64,000 nucleotides of DNA, taken from contig NC_051092.1 in NCBI RefSeq assembly GCF_901709675.1, positions 11,902,491 to 11,966,490 of the forward strand. Reading direction: 5' to 3'. The number at the start of each line of letters is the position of its first letter. Position 1 is the stretch's first letter. Below are positions 17,381 to 30,700 of this stretch, piece by piece. The DNA comes from Syngnathus acus. Its lineage: Eukaryota; Chordata; Actinopteri; Syngnathiformes; Syngnathidae. A model generated the notes under the pieces. That model did not search any database and had not been told where the DNA came from. It saw only the letters and a list, made by a program, of their open reading frames with translations. A program made the position numbers and the translations under genes.

Positions 17381-18717
17381 GTAAGTATTTTATAGTTTAT
17401 ACTCAGACAAATACTGTCACCATGCTTGCAGAAAATGAAAGAGTGCATTACCGATCAATGTTTTCCCACTTTTACTGAGCTTTCCTAAGATCTTTTTGGG
17501 ACAAATTTTGAAAATTGACAATTCTGATTTTCATTTGCAATGATGTATCAGGTCATCATTTGGTTCGTATTTATGGTTCTTAGTTATAAAACAGGAAAAA
17601 ACTTCAATCATTGTTTCTCAATTCTTTGCAAATGTTTTATTTTGATTCAACACAAAATAATCACTTGAACGGAGGACTACCAAAATCTGAAAATATTCAT
17701 TTTATTTAACAGGTTGAAATTCTGATGATTTTGGCCATGTTAAATAAAACAAAGCCCTAATTAATTTATTATAAAATAATTAACCAATAGATTTCAATTA
17801 ATTGAATGTATCTCTACAAAATACATTCCATCACACACATTGTAAAAACAAAACAGGCTAAAAACATGTGCAGTGTATAGTATTCCCCAAAATTTAAACA
17901 ATGTTGTGTAGGTATATTTTCTACCTATGCTGATAAGAATAGCCCAATTTAGAATTTACTAACAAACAGAGCATTATTTTTTTAACTACTAATATCTGTC
18001 TCCAGGCATCCGAGTGGCTTTGTCTAACCTGCCAGATAAAGAGAGCTGAAGGACCACCAGTGAAAAAGCCAAATCCATCCCCTTCTACAACGCCATCACC
18101 TGCTCCATCAGGTTCAACCAACAGAACACAAAATAAATCAGCAGCCAAAAGTGAAGCTCCCAAAAGCCAAGCAAGTCCCAAACACGTCGTAACAAACCCC
18201 CAGAAACAGCAACCAGAAAAACGTGGTCCAGCAACAACTAATGAACGGGAATCCGGAGGCTTATTTGGCTTTGGTGCTTCTAAAACAGCAAAGCCTGAGG
18301 AGACAGTGACTGGCAAAATGTTTGGATTCGGTTCTTCCATTCTCAGCTCTGCATCGACGCTGATAACCTCATCAGTTCAGGATGAGCCCAAAAACACACC
18401 GCCGGTTTCTCCCAAAGTACAGACCAAACCTGCTGTCGTCCAGGAAAAGAAACTGCAACCGGAGCAGGCCAGTGTTCCTCCTGGAGGACTTTCTCCATCT
18501 GACCCTTCGCAATCACCCGGGCACCTTCCTAAAAAAGGCCAATCCTCTTGTCCTCTTTGTAAGATGGAACTCAATGTGGGCTCTAAGGACCCTCCCAACT
18601 ACAGCAGCTGCACAGAATGCAGGAGTACTGTCTGCAACCAATGTGGATTTAACCCCATGCCAAATGTTAAGGAGGTAAGACTCAATCATACGGATTATAT
18701 AAAATAGTGAAGGGGTA

Positions 18718-18761
<44 letters not shown>

Positions 18762-21700
18762 GCAGTGAACTTAACAGTTGTGTGTTGCTTTGATCCAACA
18801 TTGCTTAAGGGGGATTGCTTATCAAAAGCAACATCATTATTATTCTGCTGTGTCATCGATGACTAACAATAAAATCCAATTCAGATCCCTTACATCTCAT
18901 AAACTCTGCTAAAAGCAGACATCAGATGTTTGCTCCATGCTAAAAATACACATCTACACCTCGCAGGCTTCTACTACGAAGGCAACCGAGCAGACACTGA
19001 AGTAAATGGATAAGCCATCTTACTGGCAGTCTGAAGCACAAAGGACCTGACACTCGACTCTGTAATTCAATGCACAATGTGCAGTTCATAAGGACAAGCC
19101 TGCCAACGACACCCCAAGGCTGCTGTTTCCTTCTGTAGCAATGATGTGCAGTCTGATCGAGCTATTAAACTGCTTTGTATAAAAAAAAGTACATTACGTA
19201 TCCAGTAATTGACTGTCGTTCTCGCTCCCAAAATCAAATTAAACGTGTTCATTGTCTGGCAAATGAGACACCTACCCATTGTGTTCCTTGATGTGTTTTG
19301 CTTGGAATTGGATGTCTCCTTTTGATGCTATTGCCTCTTTTTCGATTTACTCTTGATTCAGTTCGGTCTGTTGTGTTACGATTCTGTAAAAGTTCCCAAC
19401 ATATCCATTTTACGGTCTCCATTTGTTGTGATAAGTGTCCCTGAGGTATGCTTCGGTACACTCTTCCTAGTTGACTGGTTGACAGAGAACTTCAGCTTCT
19501 TACTCTATGTGTTACCATACTAGAATTAAAGGAATGGGACTAAAGCAAAAGTGGTATTTGATCAGATGGAAAAAGGACTGAAAGCCAAGTTTTTTGATGA
19601 CCAGAACTACAGATAAGATTCTTGTCGAGCAGTTTGGAGTTTGAGACGCTCCTGTTAGTAGTTTGTCTGTACTTCCTATTTCCTTGCATGGGTTTTCTCC
19701 AGATACTTTGGCTTCCTTGTTTTTCTCCGAAGAATATGCATATGTCATTAGACACTCTGTGAATCGTTGTTTGTCTTGAAAGTTACAGACGACCGGTGTA
19801 CCTCCTTTTGCTTGTCAGTTGGAATAGAGAGTTCAATTGATGACTGAAATGAGGACATAAATACAAATGAACTACTTTGTGGAAATGTGGCTGATCAAAA
19901 AAAGAATAACCTTTATCTCCTGTTTTCTTTAAGGGCAAGGAGTGGCTTTGTTTAAATTGCCAAGTGAAACGTGCGACGAAAGGAAACAAACCTCCGATGG
20001 ACACCCCGTTGGCTAGATCCCCATCAAAAAGAACACCTGGAGAGCATTTACCGCAAATGACTCCTGCCCAGTCATCCAAGGCTGAAGATGTTAAAGCACA
20101 AGACAGTCAGAAACAGGCCAGCTCAGCTCCTGCTCAGAAAACACGGCAGGACAACATGAAGGCAGATGTGCAGAAAAAAACTGAGCAGTTACAAAAAGAG
20201 GCCAATGCCACTGAAGCTCCACAGCAAGAGTCAGGTGGTTTCTTTGGTTTCGGCAGCCCTAAAAAACAGCTCGATGCTACTAAGCCTACCGAGACAGTGA
20301 CTGGGAAGATGTTTGGATTTGGTTCCTCCATATTCAGCTCTGCATCCACATTGATGTCCTCCGCTGTGCAAGAGGAACCAAAACCCACACAGGCTTCTCC
20401 CAAGTTGCCTGCTTCGAAAGAGTCCCCATCTGTTAAAAAACAAAAACCAGATAAGAAAACAGAACAAAGCCAGCAGTTGAAAGAAGACAAGCTTTCATTG
20501 GAGCCATCGAAGAAAGTATCTCCTCCCCAAGTTATTTCCAAACCTGTCCAGTCATCATGTCCTGTCTGTAAATCGGAACTCAATGTTGGTTCTAAAGATC
20601 CCAACTACAACACCTGTACAGAGTGTAAAAACACCGTCTGTAACCAATGTGGATTTAACCCTGTGCCAAATGTGAAGGAGGTAAGCCACTTTATTTGGTA
20701 TTTATTTATTTACTCTTGTGATTTTTAACAAACACCATATCCACTCTTGTATAGGTCAAGGAATGGTTATGCCTCAACTGTCAGATGCAACGTGCCCTCG
20801 GTGCATCAGAGCCTCCGGGAATGCCCATGATGAAACCACAGGTCTCGCCAAACAAAGTTCCTACATCTGCGACCATCCCCAAGACGGAAAAACAGCATAC
20901 ATCTCAAACAAAAGAGGAGCCAACACTTGCTGAGTTCAAAGTGAAGGACACACCTGCAAAAGAATCTGCAAAGATAGACATTGCAAACCAGAAAACTCTC
21001 ATTTCAGCTTCGGGCCCAAAAGCTCAATCAGAAGACCAGAAGAAAGGACCCCAGAAGCCCTCGGAAGCAACAATTACAACTGAACTTAAGCAGACTAATT
21101 CTGCTTCAAAGGCACAAGAGTCCCATGGTCCTAAATTACAGTCTGATGCAGTTACGTCCAATGACTCAATAGGCGGGAAAATGTTCAGCTTTGGTTCCTC
21201 TATCTTCAGCTCTGCATCCACTTTAATCAACTCAGCAGGTCATGAAGAGCCTAAAATGACACCTCCACTTTCCCCAAAAATACCTGCCGCAAAGGTGACC
21301 AAATCATCTGTTGCCCAGGAGAAAGAATGGGAGAAGAAACAGGAGTCCAAGTCTTCTAAAATGTTACCATCTAAACCTCCATCAGATCTTTCAAAGGCTG
21401 TCCCCCAGGCCTCGTCCAAAGAAGGCCAATCTTCTTGCCCTATATGTAAAGCAGAACTCAATTTTGGCTCAAAGGATCCTCCCAACTACAGCAAATGCAC
21501 GGAATGTAAAAACACTGTTTGCAGCCAGTGTGGATTTAGTCCAGTGCCAAATCTGTCAACGGTAATTCATTTCATATAATAATTAATTTAGTATAAAACA
21601 GGGAAAATTCTAAACATGTTTCCTCTAATACAGATGATCCAGCATATTATGCACCCATGGATCCACAATTTAAATTTTCCCAATGCATTGCAATGTCCTG

Positions 21701-24700
21701 TTCGTGGATTGGAACACATTTTGTCAAAATTTAAAATGGCATTTTTCATATGGTTACCAAGTGAGTGTGTCCCCGCCAATAGCTGGCCCCTATCATCATC
21801 TGTTTCCCATCCCAGGTCCATAGAATGTAAGAATGTAATTGTGAATCGTTGTCTTTGTTTGTTTGATTGTATTTTGTAACCTTTATTTAACCAGGTAGAT
21901 TAGTTGCGAACTATTTCTCATTTACAATGAAGATCTGTCTTTCAGTATGTACCCAGTAATTAACTGGCAATCAGTCCTCGGTGCCACTCGTCCAAAGTCA
22001 GCTGGGAAAAGCTCGAGTTACCTGTGACTGAAATGAGGACAAGGGCTATAGAAAATTGATAGATGAATGATTGATGCTTTTCATTATTAGAAAACAAAAT
22101 GCAATTATTTCCAATAATTGACATTTTTAATCTTCTTTTTTAGGTAAAAGAATGGCTATGTCTGAACTGTCAGATGCAAAGAGCTCTGAATGCATCTGAA
22201 CCTCCAACAAACCCCCCCAGTGCAGTAAATAAACCACCTCCATCATCCATACCTCAGAAGACAACTGTTTCAAATGAAGTTGAAACAACCAAGAAGGATG
22301 TATTAAAAGCTGATGTGCTTCCGAAAATGCAGACCGCAGCGTCTGATAAAAAGAAGGTTTCTGCACCGAGCACACCACAAAAAATCCCATCTGTAACTGC
22401 TAAAGAACCAGATCAGAACAAACATGGTGCCCCACTTAAGGACCAGGAGCCTCAAATGAAGTCTGGCCCTCAGAAACCATCAGACCAGGCCACTGATTCT
22501 GGACCAAAACAGAGCAAAGTCACTTCAGATGCCCAGAAAGAGTCATCCAACCTGTCTGGCGCGAGTAGCCTGAAAACCACTTCTGATGCTTCCAAAACAA
22601 CAGACTCAATTACTGGGAAGATGTTTGGTTTTGGAACTTCCATTTTCAGTTCAGCATCCACTCTGATATCATCAGCTGTTCAGGAAGAGTCACGCACGAC
22701 ACCGCCAAGCTCTCGCAAAATGTCTGCCCCAGTGCAGGTCTCTCCAAAGATGGCAGCTGCGCCCAAGGTTTCTCCCAAAAGTACACCAACAACTTCTCCC
22801 TTCAAAGCACCACCGAAAGATTCCGGAAGTCTTTCTCAGGAAGTCAAGAAAAATAAAGAATCAGATCCGAGCAAGCAGGATAAAGTTTCATCACAGCCAG
22901 CAAAGGAAGCCATAGTGTCCCATACCCATCTTATCGAAAACTGTCCGCTATGCAATGTAAAATTAAACATTGGCGCTAAAGAACCTCCAAATTACAATAA
23001 CTGCTCTGAGTGTAAGACCACTGTCTGTGACAAATGTGGATTTAACCCTCTGCCCATTGGAAAGGTAACTCTATACTCTAGGAATTATGTATTATGTATT
23101 TGTATTTGTTTGATCTATTTTTGCTTTATTTCAGAAAAAGGAATGGCTGTGTCTTACCTGTCAGATGAAAAGAGCGGTCGAAGCATCTGAGCAACCGGCT
23201 TCTCAAAAACAAGAACAAGTGCCAGCTATGATCAAGTCAACAGACAACCCCAATCCTATGACCTCGCAAATAAAGACAAATACGGATTCTGCTGAGACAT
23301 CACAGAAAAAGTCATCCACAATTTCAGTTCAGTCAAAAAAACCTGAAACTTCCACTACATCAGTGAAGTTGGATAGCGCAGCACCTGATGCTAAAACGCA
23401 ACAGAAAAACGAGAAGCCCATTCCTGAGAAACCATCAGATCAGATAAACCAACCTGGGCGTAAGCAGAGCAATGCCACTGCAGCAAAGCAGCAGGAGACC
23501 GGAGGATTTTTTGGCTTGGGTGCTACAAAATCCAAGCCAGATGTAGACAAGCCAACCGATTCAGTGTCAGGAAAGATGTTCGGGTTTGGCTCCTCAATCT
23601 TCAGCTCGGCGTCTACATTAATATCATCGGCTGTTCAGGATCAGCCCAAGACCACTCCTCCAGCTTCTCCCAAAAAGTCCCCTGCAAAAGAGCTTAAATC
23701 CGATAATTCTCACAATCGGGAGCCACAGAAGAAGTCACAGTTGGGAACAGCACCATCATTAGGTCAGACTAAAGGAGATAATGACACACCAAAACCTCCA
23801 AAGGCTGTAGAAGCGACTAAGTCAGCTGTCATACCAGGTTCTACATGTCCGCTCTGTAAAGATGAACTTCACCAAGCCAACTCCAGTACTTGCACTGAAT
23901 GCAAAAACACTGTATGTAATAAGTGCGGGTTTAATCCCATGCCAAATGAAGCAAAGGTAAAGCTATATATATTATATTTATTTTCAAGTGTGATTACTTG
24001 CCCTGGAATCATTCCTTTAATCAACCTTAATGCATGCCCTGATTTTTATGCTCTGTTTACGGGTTGTTAAACACTGGAATCTAGTTTTAAAATGTAATTG
24101 GAATAACCTTACTTTTTTTTTTAGGTTCAGGAGTGGCTGTGTCTCACCTGCCAAATGCAGCGTGCTTTAGGTGCGAGCCAACCCCCAGGAGCTATGACTA
24201 AAAACTCTCACGTTCCTGCAAAAGCTGAACCCGAAAACAAAGTGACATTGACACAAAGCTCACCTCAAAGACAACCAACGGCTGGGACAGCAAAGCCTGC
24301 TACAGCTTCTTCGAGTGCTAACAAGTCAGATGGTCTGAAAGACAAGATTCCTGCATCTGTTAAAACGACTCCACCAGACCCTCAAAACATACCAGGTGTC
24401 AAAACATCACCAAGCCAGACAAGGCAAGCTGAACGTAAAGATGGCAACGCCACTGATTCAGGAGGATTTTTTGGTTTTGGAGGCAGTAAAACCCATCCTG
24501 ACGCCTCAAAGCCTGCAGAATCAGTGACTGGAAAAATGTTTGGCTTTGGATCTTCTATTTTCAACAGCGCCTCCACTTTGATCAACTCAACCCCACCAGT
24601 TTCGCCCAAGATGTCCCCCACGAAACAGAGTCAACCCCCTTCTGTCCAAAAGAAGGAACAAGAGACAAAACTGGATCAAACTCAGCCACCTAAAACAACT

Positions 24701-27700
24701 TCATCCGAGCAAACCAAAGTGGATACATCTCAAAAAGATGCCCAATCCACTTGTCCACTATGTAAGGTTGACCTCAACATTGGGTCCCAAGATCTCCCCA
24801 ACTATGACACCTGTACCAATTGCAAATCTACTGTCTGTAAGCAATGTGGATTTAATCCTATGCCGAATGTATCAGAGGTGAGTGAATAGGTATTGTAATC
24901 ACGTACAGATACAAAACTTTTTTTTTAAATTGTAAAAGGGCATTTAATTAATATTCAAAACTTTCTTGTTTTTGTCATAGAAAAAAGAGTGGCTGTGTCT
25001 GACATGCCAAATGCAAAGAGCTTTCTCAGCAGCAGAAGCAGTGGAGCCACCATTGATGAAACCTCAGCCATCACCCAAGAAAGAGACATCACCTGATCCT
25101 ACTTCTAATCAAATTAAAGAGACAAATTCAACTCAGAAAGCAGATGCTCCAAACAAAAAACAGACAGAAGAAACATCACCAATAACTTTACAAAAGTTAG
25201 AAGACAGCTCAGGCAGTGTCTCACTAGCAACAAAGCAGATTAAAACTGTTTTGGCACCTATGAAGGAAGGTCAAATGTCATTGGCATCTTCAGCTGAAGA
25301 GACGCGGACTGCAAGTCCACTTACTGATAAACCACTGACTGATCCAGCTCCTCCTGTTAAGACAGATGTTGAATCTTCTCTGAAGATAGATGATCATCTT
25401 GTATCTAGCTCCCTTTCAACAACCAAGTCATCAGATATGCAAGTGCAAGGAACGGAAATAAAATTGATGGATCAAGTCGTCAAAATTGATAATAATAAAG
25501 AGCTTCCCAAAACTCCTAACAAGGAACCTAACCTTGGTGAAGACGTAGTTCCCACATCTGCTCCCTCAACAGTACAACCAATTAAAGACAAAGTGATTGA
25601 TACCAAGAAATCTCAGGAAGGTGTCTCGAAAACAGCCGAGGCAGTGACCGGAAAGATGAAGGGGTTTGGGTCAACGCTCTTCAGTTCAGCATCGTCTTTG
25701 ATAACCTCTGCCGTTCGTGAGGAACCTCGCACGACACCGCCAAGTTCTCGTAAAATGTCTGCCCCCGCACAAATCTCAGATAAAGTGTCAGCATGTCAGA
25801 TTCTACCAGTCATGCCAAGCCCTGCCGTCTCGCCACGCAAAACATCCATGACAGAGGTAAAGTCAGCTGAAGAAAAGACATCAGAACAAGTCAAAGCTGC
25901 AGACCAATGTCCACAAGAACCTTCAGAAGTAGAGAACTCCCAAGCTGCTCCCAAAGCGACACAACCTAATTGTCCTCTTTGCAAGGTTGAACTTAATATG
26001 GACTCAGAAGATTTACCCAATTACAACACATGCACTGGATGTAAATCCACAGTCTGCAACAAATGTGGATTTAGTCCTATGGCAAATAAAGCAGAAGTAA
26101 GTGATATCTTTTACACTAAATAAAAAAAAAAAATGTGTTTGTTGTTAAAAATACTCATCTATTTTGTTTTGCCAGGGAAAAGAATGGCTGTGTCTCAACT
26201 GTCAGATGCAGAGGGCCCTTGGGGCTTCTGAGCCTCTTGGGCTTCCACTTATAAAATCTCAACCATCACCGAGCAAAGAAATGCCACCTGCCTCAATGGA
26301 GAAAGATGCTGTAACACCAGCTTCTCAGGAGGACACTAAAGCCATTCCATCCAACAAAAAGATGGTCAGTGTTGTCACAACTAAAGAAAGTGAATCTCAA
26401 GATGAACCCACTGACAAGTCAACACCTGTGACTGCTTCAGTACCTGAAAAGAGTGGTCCTGATGTAATCAATAAGTCTGATGTTCCATCTGTTTTACTTG
26501 AAAAGACACCTAACGTTCAATCTGGATCAGCACAGAAGAAGCTTCCAGAAACTGTGACCTCTACTGTAAAGGTTGCTCCGCCACCACCAGAAGCAGCAAA
26601 AACAGCACCCCAACCTGCAAACGCTTCGAAATCTCCTGCCAAATCTGTACCCCCACCAACAGCTCAACCTGCAAAGCAAGAATCTGGAGGCTTCTTTGGT
26701 TTTGGTGGTCCTAAAATACAACCTACTGCATCCAAACCTGCTGAATCTGTGACTGGGAAGATGTTTGGTTTTGGATCATCCTTCTTGAATTCAGCGTCCA
26801 GTTTGATCAACGCCGCTGTTCAAGATGAAAGTAAAACGACGCCACCAACCCCACGCAAGATGTCCACACATGCCTCCCCGAAGACAACACCACCTGCCTC
26901 TCCTAAAACAATACCTGCAAAAGACACCAAAGCACCAACTCTCCAGAAAAAAGTGGACGAAAAACTACCGGTGAAAACGACTCCACCCGTTATACAGGAT
27001 AAAGTTGCTAAAGCAACAGCCGTATCTACCAAGGCACCAAAAGATACTCAGGGGTCTCCAAAAGCAGCTGAGTCCACATGCCCACTCTGTAAGGTACAAC
27101 TTAACATGGATGGTAAAGGTGCTCCCAACTTCAACAACTGTACGGAATGCAAAATGACTGTCTGCATTCAGTGTGGATTTAATCCAATGCCCAATGTATC
27201 GGAGGTAAGCCTGATTTACGGAATTTTTAGATTGCTTATCTTGAAAAAGCATTGCAAGCTCATGTTACTAACCTCTTTATGTTGTTTCTTTGTCAGGTAC
27301 AAGAATGGCTATGTCTGAATTGTCAGATGAAGAGGGCACTTGGAGCTTCAGAGCCCAGTGGACCTTCTGTGGTGAAACCACTGCCCACACCAGTCAAGCC
27401 TTCTCCCGCAGCCTCAGAGCAAAAGGATATAGTCCAGCCAGAAAAGTTAATCAAAAAAGAGGGCAACCAAGGAGAGGATACGGCTCCCCAGATTGTAACA
27501 CCAAAAAAGACGGATTCAAAGTCAAAAGATTCTTCAGGTGATGACCAAGGAAGGGCCCAGGATGTGGCCAAGCAGACACAGCAAGCTGGAAAACCACAGC
27601 AGGTAGATGATTCAGAAACTCCAAAATCAGAAGTCAAGGCAATTGCTTCAAAACTGGCAGATGGAAAGTCATCTCAACCACCTTCTGAATCCAAAATGAC

Positions 27701-30700
27701 TGCTGTCAATTCCACAACACCGTCTGCTGTGTCTGCAAGGAGAGACTCTGGAAATGTTTCTCAAACCCCGAAACCAGGAATAAAGGCTGTTGCTGCAAAA
27801 CCAGCAGATGAAAAACCACCTCAACAGCCTTCTAAATCCCAAACCCCTTTAAAATCCACACCACCACCACCTGCGTCTGTAAAGAAGGAGTCTGGGGGAT
27901 TCTTTGGATTCGGTGCCCCCAAAACGCAACCTGCTTCTGCTGCAAAGCCCGCTGAGAGTGTCACTGGTAAAATGTTCGGATTTGGCTCTTCTATTTTTAG
28001 CTCTGCATCCACATTAATAACATCCGCTGTTCAAGATGAGCCCAAAACAACTCCCCCAGTCTCTCCAAAGATGTCCCCTGCAAAGGCTGAACCAAAACCA
28101 CAAGCACCTCAACCAGGCAAACCTGCTCCAATGGCCCAGTCTAAAGTTGAGACGAAGCCATTAGAAACCACGGAAGTGTCAGGAGAACCCAAAGCAGATA
28201 TGCCCACCTGTCCACTGTGTAAGGTTGAACTCCATGTGGCCTCCAAGGAAGCTCCAAATTACAACACTTGCACCGAATGCAAGAGCCTTGTGTGTAACCT
28301 CTGTGGATTTAATCCCACGCCTCATACAGGAGGGGTAAGTGCAATACTTGAGTCATCGTTAAGAAATGTGTTGGTATTAATTTCCACAATTTACCAGTTT
28401 AGTTGATGACAGCCGATGATTGTCTAAATACATCAACAATGAATAATTATAGTGCCCCTGCATGAAAATGTGCGGTGGCCGATGGTTGAAATTGGCTATG
28501 GTGAAAATGATCTGTTTTTGTTCCTTTGGTTATTTTGAAAGAAGGTTGCTGAGGTGTCTTTATGACTAGTGGGAATTGAACAAAACTTCAGCATATTTTT
28601 CCTTTGTCTGTTCGCATATTTGACTCATACAAGGACATTGTTCATGTCTTCAGCAGATCCTAGCAAACACATCAACTGTATTAAGGCTGTTGTGCAACAG
28701 CATTAGCGAAATGGGATCTGATGTCAGCGCAGAGACTCCAGCGGGGGCACGGTTGCCAAAGCCCGTGACAGATTTGAAATTGCAAAGTCGTGCGATATGC
28801 CAATAAAGTAGACATGAGGCATATTACGTCAAACTCGACATTACGTCACAGCAGGAGAGACTTTCTTTCGAGCCATCTGCTCTATTGCTTGAATCAGTAG
28901 TGCCACATAATTCTACAATTTCCTTTTTAGTGTGGGTGGACCCTGCAGGTTGCCATTTGGTGTGCTTTCCACATTCATTCTTCCACGTTTTTGCTAGAAT
29001 GCTAGGAGTTTGCATGTTCTTCTTTGTTCTTTACTCAGACTTTCACCCACATTGCAAAAACATTTGTTGTTGAATATCATGCCTTCCAAGAGACAGAGTC
29101 CAGATTTTGTAAACAGTGAATAACTTTAAAATAGATGTCCTTAATTACTGTATCTAAGTGTCACGTTGCAGAGAGTGCAAAGCCTCAGGGGACAAGAGCT
29201 GCTTGGATGACCTGTATATACCGTCCAAGATGTTCTGTTTCCCTCCGTAAAGCTACTTGAACATGTGTACACAGAAAGAGTAGCCTGTTTTATAGCAGGA
29301 AAGAGCACGGCCTTTGGAGTAGGACAGAGGGTTGAAAGGCTTGAAAAATGTGAGTGCCGGGGGCGTGTTTCTCCATTATATCCTTCTGATTGTTCATTGT
29401 GCTGAGGCCCATTCCATCAAAAAGTGACCGTTGTCCCGATAAGTAGGACACACATGTATCATTCTATTGTGTGTGAGGAAAGATGATGGAAAGATTGAAC
29501 TCAGCCAAAGGTTTTTGTTTACCTTTGGACCAAAATAGTTCTGTACTCAGTGTGAGCTCAATATACATTAGAGCCATACATAAGAGGTGCAATATCCAGA
29601 CTGCAATGCCCGTGATGGCCTTGAGTCATAGATGTTTGTGTTTGCATTAGAGGAGACTCCTTTATTGCAGTGTATTTTTATCTTGTCTTTCTAAGATTTG
29701 TCTGAAATGCTTCATCACACCCACAAATCACCATTATATTATAAATGGAGTATAGAAGAATGATGAGATTTAGATTGAGGTACAGTACTTTGTATATTAT
29801 ACTGTAACATTGTCAGTGAGTGACATTATGTCATATAAATGCAAAATTGACTTACTCTATTAAATTATGTAGCATGGCCTTTTTATTAATGTATATTATA
29901 TGTATAAAACAATTTATATTGTACTGCAATGGCTGAGAATTAGCACTAGCTATAAACTCTTTATGGATCTCATCAAGTGCAGGTTTGTCATAATAATTGA
30001 CCGCATTGTCCCTGTCAAATAAGGCAAAATAAAAGAAAAATACAGTGGTGAAGGTAGAATGTGGCTGCGACGTTAAAGGCAGTCTTCAACCTTTGTTCAT
30101 TGCTAGCCACTGTCTGAGTTCTGACCACTGTGACTCAACAGCGAATTAAAGTTGCTGCCATCAGCAATTTTTTATGACATCTGCTCAAACTCAAGTGAGT
30201 CCATTGAGGCTTTGCGTCGACTGGAAGCAAATGTTGCAGTGCTCTGAATATTTGCATAACTTTTCTGATCTTGTTGCATCTGCAATGCTGTTTACTGCAA
30301 TCGCCTAAGGGACCTCCATTTTAATTAGATTTGCAGTTTATAGCTTTAATTTATTAGTGGAATGTCAACTGGGATTCGTTGGGTTTATGTACCTACTGTT
30401 GTATTGTTCGTAATGTTGTCAATGTTAATTGTTTTAATCATATTTTGTCTTCCCCTGAATGGTAACTGTATTAAACAAGCCGTTCAATATGTGACGTTGC
30501 TTCACCTTATTCCATTTCGACTTTTGCCGACTGCCATTTATTAAAGTCTCGCATTTTAGAGATCAGTGGGTCAATGCTGTGTGTGTGCGTGTGCGTGTGT
30601 GTGCACGCGTGTGTACACGACGGGTAGGAGTTATAAAGATCTGTGCTCAGTATGGGATGCTGAAAGCCGAGCATCTCCTCTTGTGCCAAAGGAAAGTCTG

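Noticed and set aside
18721-18758. Any array in the window as CRISPR
   Set aside because: All arrays are simple eukaryotic microsatellites without spacers.
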